Of a stretch of DNA of 64,000 nucleotides, positions 17,622 through 25,752 are shown in pieces. Every line of letters starts with the position of its first letter. Within the stretch, counting starts at the first letter, position 1. The DNA is from Streptomyces aculeolatus (GTDB lineage Bacteria > Actinomycetota > Actinomycetes > Streptomycetales > Streptomycetaceae), in the NCBI RefSeq assembly GCF_020400605.1, contig NZ_JAINRD010000005.1:186001-250000 (forward strand). The letters are read 5' to 3'. Position numbers and translations under genes: made by a program. A model generated the notes under the pieces. The model did not search any database and was not told the DNA's origin. It worked only from the letters and a program-made list of their open reading frames with translations.

Positions 17622-17813
17622 CGGGTACTTGGGCATCGAAGCTTATGTCATTTCCCTACAACGTCGGCCGGGAAATCATGAGCACCCGGCACTATGTGCA
17701 GGTGACGGGGCCAGAGATCGGCCAACGACACGTCGATCGGGGCTGTAGGGCTTCGACAACGCAGTTGGACAGATCGTTGATACACGAGAATGTTCCGTAG
17801 CAGACCTTCTTGT

Positions 17814-17819
17814 TAGCCT
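17814..17819 (+). promoter_or_regulatory. -10 hexamer before the MarR gene
   Basis: TAGCCT lies 6 nt before the ATG at 17826, with no ribosome-binding site, indicating a probable leaderless transcript. Confidence 0.45.
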
Positions 17820-17825
17820 GGGCGC

Positions 17826-18320
17826 ATGGTCACCATGCCCGTATCCCGCGCACCCGCCCGCGCCGTGCCGGACCTCACCGGCATCCTCATGCACACCGCC
17901 CACGTACTCAACACCCGGCTGTCCGCCGCCCTGGACGAGGTCGGCCTGCTTCAGCGCGAGCAGTGCGTGCTCGTGCACGCGCTGGCGGCCGAGCGCACCC
18001 AGGGCCAGCTCGCCGAGCTGTCGCACATGGACAAGACGACGATGGTCGTGACCGTGGACGGCCTGGAGAGGGCCGGCTACGCCGAGCGACGGCCGTCGAG
18101 CAAGGACCGCCGGGCCCGCATCATCCACGTCACCGAGGCCGGGGCGGAGATCGCGGCGCGCGGCCAGGAGGTCGTCGACCGGGTCCACCAGGAGGTGCTG
18201 GACACCCTCCCGGAGGCGCAGCTCTTCATCGACGCCCTGGAGGGCCTGCTGGAGGGGCCGCTCGCCCAGCCCGTCACCTCCGAGCAGCCGGTCCGCCGGT
18301 CACGGCAGGCCCGGCGGTAG
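17826..18320 (+). CDS. MarR-family transcriptional regulator
   Basis: A 164-aa winged-helix DNA-binding protein. The central region has the MarR pattern: TQGQLAELSHMDKTTMVVTV as the recognition part (about residues 58-77), LERAGYAERRPSSKDRRARI as the wing with its conserved DxR (about 80-99), and a C-terminal dimerisation helix. It sits 101 bp upstream of a DHA2-family MFS pump in the same direction, with a 7-bp inverted repeat between them. The usual MarR role would be repression of the pump until a ligand binds. The C-terminal 15 residues are basic and specific to this protein. Confidence 0.92.
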   Translation: MVTMPVSRAPARAVPDLTGILMHTAHVLNTRLSAALDEVGLLQREQCVLVHALAAERTQGQLAELSHMDKTTMVVTVDGLERAGYAERRPSSKDRRARIIHVTEAGAEIAARGQEVVDRVHQEVLDTLPEAQLFIDALEGLLEGPLAQPVTSEQPVRRSRQARR

Positions 18321-18355
18321 CCGGCGAGAAGGTCCGTACAAGAAAACTGCGTAAA

Positions 18356-18379
18356 AGATAGTCCCGTACGAAACTATCT
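18356..18379. promoter_or_regulatory. Inverted repeat, candidate MarR operator before the MFS pump
   Basis: AGATAGT at 18356-18362 is mirrored by ACTATCT at 18373-18379, with a 10-nt spacer that includes CCCGTACGAA. It lies 43 bp upstream of the pump ATG in a locally AT-richer patch, where a core promoter would be expected. Size and symmetry suit a MarR dimer. Confidence 0.6.
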
Positions 18380-18421
18380 GCTACGGTCTCTCCTGTTGCC
18401 GCACGCACCAGGAGAGGCCGC

Positions 18422-20071
18422 ATGAACGCCACCGACCCGCAGTCAGACCGATCCCGCTGGTTCGCACTCGCGATTCTCTGCACCGGCGCGCTGATGATCA
18501 TCCTCGACGGGAGCATCGTCACCGTCGCCCTGCCCGCCATCCAGCGGGACCTGGGGTTCTCCCCCGCCGATCTGACCTGGACGGTCAACGCCTACATGAT
18601 CGCCTTCGGCGGGCTGCTCCTCCTCGCCGGCCGCCTCGGCGACCTGCTCGGCCGCAAGCGGGTGTTCGTCGCCGGCATCGCGCTCTTCACCGCCGCCTCG
18701 CTGCTGTGCGGGCTGGCCGCCGAGCCCTGGATGCTGATCGCCGCCCGCTTCCTGCAGGGCGTCGGCGGCGCGCTGGCCTCGGCCGTGGGGCTCGGCATGA
18801 TCGTCACTCTCTTCACCGACGCGAAGGAGCGGGCGAAGGCCATCGGCGCCTTCGCCTTCACCGGCGCCACCGGCGCCTCACTGGGCCAGGTGCTCGGCGG
18901 CGTGCTCACCGACGCGCTGAGCTGGCACTGGATCTTCTTCATCAACCTGCCCATCGGCCTGGCCACCGTCCTGCTCGCGCTGCGGGTCCTGCCCGGCGAC
19001 CGCGGCGTCGGCCTGGCCGCGGGAGCCGACGTCGCCGGGGCGCTGCTGGTCACCTCCGGGCTGATGCTCGGCGTCTACACCATCGTGGAGACCGAGAGCC
19101 ACGGCTGGGTCTCCGGCCGCACCCTGGGCTCCGCGGCGGTCGCCGCCGCCCTGCTCGCCGGGTTCGTGCTCCGCCAGGCCCGGGCCGCGGCGCCGCTGCT
19201 GCCGCTGCGCGTCTTCCGTTCGCGCACCGTCGCCGGCGCCAACGCTGTCCAACTGCTCGTCATCTCCGGAATGTTCGCCTTCCAGATCGTCGTCGCGCTC
19301 TACATGCAGCAGGTGCTGGGCTACGGGGCCGCCGAGACCGGACTCGCCATGCTGCCGGCCGCGCTCACCATCGGGATCACCTCGCTGCTCATATCCGCCC
19401 GGCTCGTGGCGCGGTTCGGCGAGCGGTCGGTGCTGTTGGCCGGCCTCGTGCTCCTCGCGCTCGCCCTGGCGCTGCTGATACGCATCCCGCGGGACCCGGC
19501 CGAGGTGAGCTACGCGACCCACCTGCTGCCGACGATGCTGCTGATCAGCGGCGGCGGGCTGGTGCTGCCGTCGATGACCGCGCTGGGCATGTCCGGCGCC
19601 CGGCAGGACGACGCCGGGGTGGTGTCGGGGCTGTTCAACACCGGGCAGCAGATCGGCGGCGCGCTGGGCGTCGCGGTGCTGACCACGCTGGCGGCCGGGC
19701 GTACGGAGTCGCTGGCGGCGGCCGGCGAGGGCCGGGACGCGGCGCTGACCGGCGGCTTCCAGCTGGCGTTCGGCATCGGGGCGGCGCTGGTCGCCGCGGC
19801 GGCGGTGCTGACGCTGGTGGTGCTGCGGCCCCGCACGGCGGGCGGGCCGCAGTCGCCGGACGGCGGCACGGCGGCGGGCGGCGGTGTGCAGAAGGCCGGT
19901 GCGCAGGGCGCCGGTGCGGAGGGCGCCGGCGCGCGCAGCGCCGGGGCGGAGGGCGCCGGGGCGGCTCCCGGCGCCTCCGCGGCGACGGCCGCTACTCCTG
20001 CGGCACCACCCCGGCCCGCAGCAGACCGTAGGCGTACGCGTCGTCCAGTGCCTGCCACGACGCCGCGATGA
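18422..20071 (+). CDS. DHA2-family MFS multidrug transporter
   Basis: A 549-aa, probably 14-helix proton-driven drug exporter of the EmrB/QacA group. Motifs include MIILDGSIVTVALPAIQ in helix 1 (motif D1), GRLGDLLGRKRVF (motif A, loop 2-3), RFLQGVGGALASAVGL (motif B) and GATGASLGQVLGGVLTD (motif C). The start ATG has AGGAGAGG 7 nt upstream. After the last helix there is a tail of about 65 residues rich in Ala/Gly, with reiterated GAGAEGAGA units; its last 80 bp lie opposite the end of cimA on the other strand. That tail is not part of the transporter family and may reflect read-through after loss of an earlier stop. Probably controlled by the adjacent MarR protein. Confidence 0.92.
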   Translation: MNATDPQSDRSRWFALAILCTGALMIILDGSIVTVALPAIQRDLGFSPADLTWTVNAYMIAFGGLLLLAGRLGDLLGRKRVFVAGIALFTAASLLCGLAAEPWMLIAARFLQGVGGALASAVGLGMIVTLFTDAKERAKAIGAFAFTGATGASLGQVLGGVLTDALSWHWIFFINLPIGLATVLLALRVLPGDRGVGLAAGADVAGALLVTSGLMLGVYTIVETESHGWVSGRTLGSAAVAAALLAGFVLRQARAAAPLLPLRVFRSRTVAGANAVQLLVISGMFAFQIVVALYMQQVLGYGAAETGLAMLPAALTIGITSLLISARLVARFGERSVLLAGLVLLALALALLIRIPRDPAEVSYATHLLPTMLLISGGGLVLPSMTALGMSGARQDDAGVVSGLFNTGQQIGGALGVAVLTTLAAGRTESLAAAGEGRDAALTGGFQLAFGIGAALVAAAAVLTLVVLRPRTAGGPQSPDGGTAAGGGVQKAGAQGAGAEGAGARSAGAEGAGAAPGASAATAATPAAPPRPAADRRRTRRPVPATTPR

Positions 20072-21620
20072 CGTTGTCCGCGACACCGACGGTGTCCCAC
20101 TCGCCCCGGCCGTCGCTGGTGGTGATGAGCACGCGCGTGGTCGACTCCGTGCCGTGGGTCCCCTCCAGGATCCGCACCTTGTAGTCGATCAGCTCGAAGT
20201 CGGCGAGCTGCGGGTAGATCCGCTCCAGCGCCACCCGCAGGGCCCGGTCCAGTGCATGGACCGGGCCTTTGCCCTCGGCCGTGACGACGGTCCGCTCACC
20301 CTTCGCCCACAGCTTGACCGTGGCCTCGTTGGCGTGGGTGCCGTCCGGCCGGTCCTCGACGATGGCCCGCCAGGACTCGGTGCGGAAGTAGCGCCGCGCC
20401 CGGCCGGACTCGCGCAGCTGCAGCTCCTCGCGGAGCAGCAGCTCGAAGGAGGCGTCGGCGGCCTCGTACGTCAGCCCGCGCAGCTCGTTCTCCTTGACCC
20501 GCTCCACCACCCGGCTCAGCAGCTCGCGGTCGTCGCCGAGGTCGAGGCCGAGGTCCTTGCCCTTCAGCTCGATGGACGCCCGGCCGGCCATGTCGGAGAC
20601 CAGCATGCGCAGCCGGTTGCCGACGAGATCGGGGTCGATGTGCTGGTAGAGGTCGGGGTCGACCTTGATGGCGGAGGCGTGCAGGCCGGCCTTGTGGGCG
20701 AAGGCCGAGACGCCCACGTACGGCTGGTGGGTGGCGGGCGCGATGTTGACGACCTCGGCGACGGCGTGCGAGATCCGGGTCATCTCCGCCAGCTTGCCCG
20801 CGGGCAGCACCCGCATGTCGTACTTCAGCTCCAGCGCGGCCACGACGGGGAAGAGGTTCGCGTTGCCGACGCGCTCGCCGTAGCCGTTGGCGGTGCACTG
20901 CACGTGCGTGGCGCCGCCGTCGACGGCGGCCAGGGTGTTGGCCACGGCGCAGCCGGAGTCGTCCTGGGCGTGCATGCCCAGGCGCGCCCCGGTGGCGGCC
21001 AGCACCTCGGCGACGGTCTCGCGCACCTGGCCGGGGAGCATGCCGCCGTTGGTGTCGCAGAGCACGACGACGTCGGCCCCGGCCTCGTGCGCGGCGGCGA
21101 CGACCTGCTTGGCGTACGCGGCGTTGGCGCGGTGGCCGTCGAAGAAGTGCTCGCAGTCGACGAAGACGCGGCGGCCGTGCTCGCGCAGGAACGCGACCGT
21201 GTCGCGGACCATCGCCAGGTTCTCCGCGAGCGTGGTGCGCAGCGCCAGCTCCACGTGCCGGTCGTGCGACTTGGCGACCAGCGTGACGACGGGGGCCTTG
21301 GACTCCAGCAGCGCGAGCACCTGCGGGTCGTCCTCGACCCGTACGCCCGCCCTGCGGGTGGCGCCGAAGGCGACGAGCTGCGCGTGCCGCAGGTCGACCT
21401 CGTCGCGGACGCGGCGGAAGAACTCCGTGTCCCGGGGGACCGCGCCGGGCCAGCCGCCCTCGATGAAGCCCACGCCGAAGTCGTCGAGGTGCCGGGCGAT
21501 GGCCAGCTTGTCCGCGACGGTCAGGCTGATGCCCTCGCGCTGCGCGCCGTCGCGCAGCGTGGTGTCGAAGACGTGGAAGGCGTCGTCGGGAGTCGCGGGG
21601 GCGGCCGGCTCTGTGCTCAT
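19992..21620 (-). CDS. cimA: Citramalate synthase
   Basis: A 542-aa enzyme of the LeuA/CimA family that condenses pyruvate and acetyl-CoA to (R)-citramalate, the threonine-independent entry to isoleucine. The TIM-barrel half begins FDTTLRDGAQREGISLTV with the DTTLRDG metal/catalytic motif; GGWPGAVPRDTEFF, HAQDDSGCAVANTLAAVDGG and QCTANGYGERVGNANL follow. The C-terminal LeuA-type allosteric domain ends in WDTVGVADNVIAASWQALDDA. The ATG at 21620 has AGGAG 8 nt upstream. The 131-550 nt region upstream carries a leader peptide and terminator-like hairpin. The 3' end overlaps the MFS gene on the opposite strand by 80 bp. CimA is distinguished from 2-isopropylmalate synthase by overall similarity and length; enzymatic proof is absent. 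Confidence 0.93.
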   Translation of the reverse strand: MSTEPAAPATPDDAFHVFDTTLRDGAQREGISLTVADKLAIARHLDDFGVGFIEGGWPGAVPRDTEFFRRVRDEVDLRHAQLVAFGATRRAGVRVEDDPQVLALLESKAPVVTLVAKSHDRHVELALRTTLAENLAMVRDTVAFLREHGRRVFVDCEHFFDGHRANAAYAKQVVAAAHEAGADVVVLCDTNGGMLPGQVRETVAEVLAATGARLGMHAQDDSGCAVANTLAAVDGGATHVQCTANGYGERVGNANLFPVVAALELKYDMRVLPAGKLAEMTRISHAVAEVVNIAPATHQPYVGVSAFAHKAGLHASAIKVDPDLYQHIDPDLVGNRLRMLVSDMAGRASIELKGKDLGLDLGDDRELLSRVVERVKENELRGLTYEAADASFELLLREELQLRESGRARRYFRTESWRAIVEDRPDGTHANEATVKLWAKGERTVVTAEGKGPVHALDRALRVALERIYPQLADFELIDYKVRILEGTHGTESTTRVLITTSDGRGEWDTVGVADNVIAASWQALDDAYAYGLLRAGVVPQE

Positions 21621-21666
21621 CGAAGTGCTCCTGTCGGGATGGTGTGCTCTCCGGTCCCGGAAATGG

Positions 21667-21695
21667 AAAAGACCCCTCGCGGGTCGCGAGAGGTC
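21667..21695 (-). terminator. Attenuator terminator upstream of cimA
   Basis: On the minus strand GACCTCTCGCG pairs with CGCGAGGGGTC (11 bp, one U.G pair) around an ACC loop, directly followed by TTTT. This is a Rho-independent terminator located 46 nt before the cimA start and about 55 nt after the stop of the leader reading frame, the arrangement of a ribosome-mediated attenuator. Confidence 0.75.
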
Positions 21696-21750
21696 TGCGC
21701 GCGGGTCTGGGACGCGGTGAGCCAGCACCGCATGCGGATCGCGGTACGGG

Positions 21751-21804
21751 TCAGCGCGGACCGGCGCGCCTGTTGCCAATAATCATGACGGCAAACGGGG
21801 TCAC
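21751..21804 (-). CDS. Candidate leader peptide of cimA (MTPFAVMIIGNRRAGPR)
   Basis: A 17-codon frame beginning with GTG at 21804, or 11 codons from ATG at 21786 (MIIGNRRAGPR). It contains a Val-Met-Ile-Ile run, with both Ile codons written ATT, a rare codon in this genome. CAGACT lies 7 nt before the GTG, matching the leaderless geometry found elsewhere here. Isoleucine is the end product of the CimA pathway, so stalling at the Ile codons could switch the downstream terminator. No homologue check was possible; the peptide is inferred from codons and layout. Confidence 0.5.
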   Translation of the reverse strand: MTPFAVMIIGNRRAGPR

Positions 21805-22004
21805 GTCGGGCAGTCTGGCACACACCTCGCCCGACCTGGAGTCCCGTCTCACGATACGGGCAGCGTGCCCACGATCCGTACGGCGAGGTCAGGGCGCAAT
21901 GCGGTCTTGTGTGGATGACATGCGCGTGCCAATTTGGTCCCCGACCAGTCGGTACGGCACCTCCCACACACCCCCACATGGTTCACACAAAGGAGAACCA
22001 CCGC

Positions 22005-23081
22005 ATGAGACCCCAGATGTCCGCGCGTCTGGGCGGCACCCTCGCCGCCCTTCTCCTCCTCGGTACCGCCGCACTCGGCTCCACCGCAGCCGCGGCACCC
22101 CCGCCGGCCGACAGCCCCGACCGGGGAGTACGGGCCGACGCGGCGACGATCGCGCTCAGCGCCGATGTCACGCGCACCCTCGGCGCCGACAGCGCCGGCA
22201 CGTACCTGGACGCCGACACCGGCGAGCTGGTCGTGACGGTCACCGACAAGGCCGCCGCCGCGGAGGCCCGCGCCGCCGGCGCCCGCGCCGAACTGGTCGA
22301 GCACAGCGCCGCGGAGCTGCGCTCCGCGATGGGCGCCTTCGAGAGCCGCGCGAAGATCACCGGCACCTCCTGGGGTGTCGATCCGGCCACCAACCAGATA
22401 GCGGTGCAGGCCGACTCCACCGTGTCCGCCGCCGAGTACGCGAAGCTGAAGCGCGTCGCGCAGAGCCTCGACGGCGCGGCCCGGGTGGAGCGGGTACCCG
22501 GGGCGTTCCGGCAGGAGGTCCTGGGCGGCGACGCCATCTACGGCGGCGGCTACCGCTGCTCCGCCGCGTTCAACGTGACCAAGAACAACGCCCGCTACTT
22601 CGTCACCGCGGGCCACTGCACCAACGAGGCCACCTCCTGGTCGGCCACCAGCGGCGGCGCGGCCGTCGGCACCCGCGAGGGCACCAGCTTCCCGACCAAC
22701 GACTACGGCATCGTCCGCTACACCGACGGCTCCTCCCCCGCGGGCACCGTGAACCTCTACAACGGCAGCTCCCGGGACATCACCGGCGCCGCCAACGCCG
22801 TCGTCGGCCAGGCCATCCAGAAGAGCGGCTCCACCACCAAGGTCACCAGCGGCACCGTGACCGCGGTGAACGTGACCGTCAACTACAGCGACGGCCCCGT
22901 CTACAACATGGTCCGCACCACCGCCTGCTCCGCGGGCGGCGACAGCGGCGGCGCCCACTTCTCGGGCAGCGTCGCGTACGGCATCCACTCCGGCAGCTCG
23001 GGCTGCTCCGGCACCAGCGGCTCCGCCATCCACCAGCCGGTCACCGAGGCGCTCAGCGCGTACGGCGTGAGCGTCTACTGA
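22005..23081 (+). CDS. Secreted streptogrisin-type serine protease precursor (S1 family)
   Basis: A 358-aa prepro-protease. A signal peptide (about residues 1-31, cleavage after a TAAA-type site) is followed by an alpha-lytic-type pro-region to about 175 and a mature chymotrypsin-fold domain starting near AIYGGGYRCSAAFNV. The catalytic triad is H204 (VTAGHCT), D233 (TNDYGIVRY) and S314 (GGDSGG). Cysteines 185/205 and 308/334 form the two expected disulfides. The start ATG is preceded by AAGGAG at 9 nt. It is monocistronic, divergent from cimA and followed by a strong terminator. Streptogrisins are exported and self-process by removal of the pro-domain; substrate preference (A-, B- or C-like) is not assigned. 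Confidence 0.95.
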   Translation: MRPQMSARLGGTLAALLLLGTAALGSTAAAAPPPADSPDRGVRADAATIALSADVTRTLGADSAGTYLDADTGELVVTVTDKAAAAEARAAGARAELVEHSAAELRSAMGAFESRAKITGTSWGVDPATNQIAVQADSTVSAAEYAKLKRVAQSLDGAARVERVPGAFRQEVLGGDAIYGGGYRCSAAFNVTKNNARYFVTAGHCTNEATSWSATSGGAAVGTREGTSFPTNDYGIVRYTDGSSPAGTVNLYNGSSRDITGAANAVVGQAIQKSGSTTKVTSGTVTAVNVTVNYSDGPVYNMVRTTACSAGGDSGGAHFSGSVAYGIHSGSSGCSGTSGSAIHQPVTEALSAYGVSVY

Positions 23082-23109
23082 CACACCGGCAGCAGCACGA
23101 CGGCACGAA

Positions 23110-23142
23110 GGGGGCCGCCGCCGGATCCCGGCGGCGGCCCCC
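23110..23142. terminator. Strong hairpin between the protease and ilvE
   Basis: A perfect 15-bp stem, GGGGGCCGCCGCCGG and its complement, with an ATC loop lies between two convergent genes. It can terminate both transcripts. Confidence 0.85.
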
Positions 23143-23229
23143 GGCGCGGTGCGGAGCCACCGGCCCCGCACCGCGCCGCCCGCCCGGCCCGTACGCCGGG
23201 CCGGTCCGTGCCTCAGCCCGGCTCGTGCG

Positions 23230-24324
23230 TCAGCCCAGCTCGTGCATCCAGCCGTGCGGGTCCGGGGCCTGCCCCGTCTGCACGTCGACCAGCGCCTTGC
23301 GCAGCCGCGCCGTGATCGGCCCCATCGCCCCGTCGGCCACCGTCCACTCCGCGGTGCTCGACTTCGCGTGCCCCACCGGCGTGATGACCGCGGCCGTGCC
23401 GCAGGCGAAGGTCTCCGAGATCGTGCCGTCGGCGCAGCCGGCCTGCCACTCCTCCTTGGAGATCCGCACCTCGCCGGTCCGGTAGCCGAGGTCGGCGGCG
23501 ATGGTCAGCAGCGAGTCGCGGGTGATGCCGGGCAGCAGCGTCCCGGTCAGCTCGGGGGTGACCACCTCCGCCTCCGGGCCCTCGCCCCGCACGAAGTACA
23601 GGTTCATCCCGCCCATCTCCTCGATCCACCGGCGCTCCACCGCGTCCAGCCACACCACCTGGTCGCAGCCCTGCTGCACGGCCTGGAGTGTCGCGGCCAT
23701 CGCGCCCGCGTAGTTGCCCGCGCACTTGGCCTCGCCGGTGCCGCCGGGTGCGGCGCGCACGTACTCCTCGGTGAGCCACACCGACACCGGCTTGATGCCG
23801 CCGTGGAAGTACGCGCCCGCGGGCGAGGCCAGCACCATGAACAGGTATTCGTGCGCCGGCGAGTTCACGCCGAGGCCGACCTCGGTGGCGAACATGAAGG
23901 GGCGCAGGTACAGCGACTCCTCGCCGGTGCCCGGCACCCACGCCTTGTCCTGGCGCACCAGCACGTCGATGGCCTCCACGAAGGTCTCGACGGGCAGCTC
24001 CGGCATCGCCAGCCGGCGCGCGGAGAGCTGGAAGCGGCGCGCGTTGGCGTCGGGCCGGAAGGTGCGGACGCTGCCGTCGGGCTGCCGGTACGCCTTCAGC
24101 CCTTCGAAGATGGACTGCCCGTAGTGCAGGGCCATCGTCGCCGGGTCGAGGGTCAGCGGCGCGTAGGGCTGGAGCTGGGCGTCGTGCCAGCCGCGGCCTT
24201 CGGTCCACTTGATCGTGACCATGTGGTCGGTGAAGTGCTTGCCGAAGCCGGGGTTGGTCAGGATCGCCTCGCGCTCCGCGTCGGACAGCGGGTGCGCGGA
24301 CGGCTTGAGCTCGATCGTGGTCAT
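23230..24324 (-). CDS. ilvE: Branched-chain amino acid aminotransferase
   Basis: A 364-aa fold-type IV PLP enzyme catalysing the last transamination to Leu, Ile and Val. Characteristic regions are HYGQSIFEGLKAYR, FRPDANARRFQLSARRLAMP, the PLP-lysine segment in EAKCAGNYAGAM (Lys about 199), GGMNLYFV and the phosphate-binding GTLLPGITRDSLL and CGTAAVITPVG. The ATG at 24324 (MTTIELKPS) was chosen because it matches the family start and has AAGGA about 10 nt upstream; an in-frame GTG six codons earlier is less likely. It lies 268 bp downstream of leuB on the same strand with a hairpin in between, so it probably has its own promoter. Confidence 0.97.
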   Translation of the reverse strand: MTTIELKPSAHPLSDAEREAILTNPGFGKHFTDHMVTIKWTEGRGWHDAQLQPYAPLTLDPATMALHYGQSIFEGLKAYRQPDGSVRTFRPDANARRFQLSARRLAMPELPVETFVEAIDVLVRQDKAWVPGTGEESLYLRPFMFATEVGLGVNSPAHEYLFMVLASPAGAYFHGGIKPVSVWLTEEYVRAAPGGTGEAKCAGNYAGAMAATLQAVQQGCDQVVWLDAVERRWIEEMGGMNLYFVRGEGPEAEVVTPELTGTLLPGITRDSLLTIAADLGYRTGEVRISKEEWQAGCADGTISETFACGTAAVITPVGHAKSSTAEWTVADGAMGPITARLRKALVDVQTGQAPDPHGWMHELG

Positions 24325-24427
24325 GAGATTCGTGTCCTTCACCGTTCGGTGTGTGGCGGACCGCGTCCCGTACCGAGGTCCTCGTACCCGAAGGTACTAG
24401 GACGTCCGAGCATTACCCCGTGCCGCG

Positions 24428-24452
24428 GCCCCCTGTCGATTATGACGGGGGC
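24428..24452 (-). terminator. Hairpin between leuB and ilvE
   Basis: GCCCCC at 24428-24433 pairs with GGGGGC at 24447-24452, with a further GTC/GAC pairing inside the loop. It may end the leuB transcript or belong to the ilvE 5' region. No leader peptide with branched-chain codons was convincing here. Confidence 0.45.
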
Positions 24453-24592
24453 GCGGGCAGCGGCAAGCGTGGCGGTGGTACGCGGCCCGAAGGGTCATCG
24501 TCGCACCGGCCCCGCCCGGAGGGCAGGGCCGTCGGCCGTACGGAACTACCTGACCGGCCGGGCCGGCCGCGGCGAGCGTGTGGTCCCGGCGG

Positions 24593-25633
24593 TCAGCCGG
24601 ATACTCGGGCGGCGAGCGCGTCGCCGATCTGGTCCGTGGTGCGCGCGGCGGCGCCCCGCCCGGCGAGGTCGGCCTCGACGGCCTCCTCGACGCGGGTGGC
24701 CTGCGCGGCGTAGCCGAGGTGGCGCAGCAGCAGGGCGACCGACAGGACCGTGGCCGTCGGGTCGGCCTTGCCGGTGCCGGCGATGTCCGGCGCGGAGCCG
24801 TGGACCGGCTCGAACATCGACGGGAAGGCGCCGGCCGGGTTGATGTTCCCGGAGGCGGCGAGGCCGATGCCGCCGCTGATGGCGGCGGCGAGGTCGGTGA
24901 GGATGTCGCCGAAGAGGTTGTCGGTGACGATCACGTCGAACCGCTCGGGCTGGGTGGTGAGGAAGATCGTCGCGGCGTCGACGTGCAGGTAGTCCGTGGC
25001 GACGTCGGGGTACTCGGCGCCGACCCGGTCGAAGGTGTTCTTCCACAGGTGGCCGGCGTAGACGAGCACGTTGTTCTTGTGCACGAGCGTCAGCTTCCGG
25101 CGCGGGCGGGCCTGGGCGCGCTCGAAGGCGTCCCGGACCACGCGCTCCACGCCGTACGCGGTGTTGACGCTGACCTCGGTGGCGACCTCGGCCGGGGTGC
25201 CGGTGCGCAGGCTGCCGCCGTTGCCGGTGTACGGGCCCTCGGTGCCCTCGCGGACGACGACGAAGTCGATGGCGGGGCGGCCGGCGAGCGGGGTGTCGGT
25301 GCCCGGGAAGAGCTTCGACGGGCGCAGGTTCACGTAGTGGTCGAAGGCGAAGCGCAGCTTCAGCAGCAGCCCGCGCTCCAGCACGCCGGACGGCACCGAG
25401 GGGTCGCCGATGGCGCCGAGCAGGATCGCGTCGTAGTCCTTGAGCGCCGTCAGCTCCGCGTCGGGCAGGGTCTCGCCGGTGGCGTGCCAGCGGCGGGCGC
25501 CGAGGTCGTAGCTCTCGGTCTCCAGCTTCACGTCCTGCGGCAGGACGGCGGAGAGCACTTTCAGGCCCTGGGCCACGACCTCGGGGCCGATGCCGTCGCC
25601 GGGAATGGACGCGAGACGAATGCTGCGAGACAT
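24593..25633 (-). CDS. leuB: 3-isopropylmalate dehydrogenase
   Basis: A 346-aa NAD-dependent beta-decarboxylating dehydrogenase of leucine biosynthesis. It shows the isocitrate/isopropylmalate dehydrogenase pattern: [11 protein letters not shown] near residue 10, [15 protein letters not shown], the [12 protein letters not shown] lysine region, and the metal-site motif [50 protein letters not shown] matches the NAD-binding C-terminal region. The shorter length (about 345 aa) is usual for actinobacterial LeuB. A TAGGCT 7 nt before the ATG suggests a leaderless mRNA. Confidence 0.97.
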   Translation of the reverse strand: MSRSIRLASIPGDGIGPEVVAQGLKVLSAVLPQDVKLETESYDLGARRWHATGETLPDAELTALKDYDAILLGAIGDPSVPSGVLERGLLLKLRFAFDHYVNLRPSKLFPGTDTPLAGRPAIDFVVVREGTEGPYTGNGGSLRTGTPAEVATEVSVNTAYGVERVVRDAFERAQARPRRKLTLVHKNNVLVYAGHLWKNTFDRVGAEYPDVATDYLHVDAATIFLTTQPERFDVIVTDNLFGDILTDLAAAISGGIGLAASGNINPAGAFPSMFEPVHGSAPDIAGTGKADPTATVLSVALLLRHLGYAAQATRVEEAVEADLAGRGAAARTTDQIGDALAARVSG

Positions 25634-25640
25634 GTGGGGG

Positions 25641-25646
25641 AGCCTA
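25641..25646 (-). promoter_or_regulatory. -10 hexamer of a probable leaderless leuB transcript
   Basis: TAGGCT on the minus strand, separated by 7 nt (CCCCCAC) from the leuB ATG. No Shine-Dalgarno sequence fits in between. Confidence 0.5.
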
Positions 25647-25752
25647 CGCGCTACGTCTTGCGGGATGACACCGCCGTCCGGGATGTGGACATTGCGGAGG
25701 CGTTCACCACGCCGACGGCAGCGGTTCTCCGGTGCGCAGCCCCGAAGGGGGA

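Noticed and set aside
24325..24592. A possible attenuator leader before ilvE
   Set aside because: A hairpin is present, but the only short frame has no run of branched-chain codons and no U-tract follows the hairpin.
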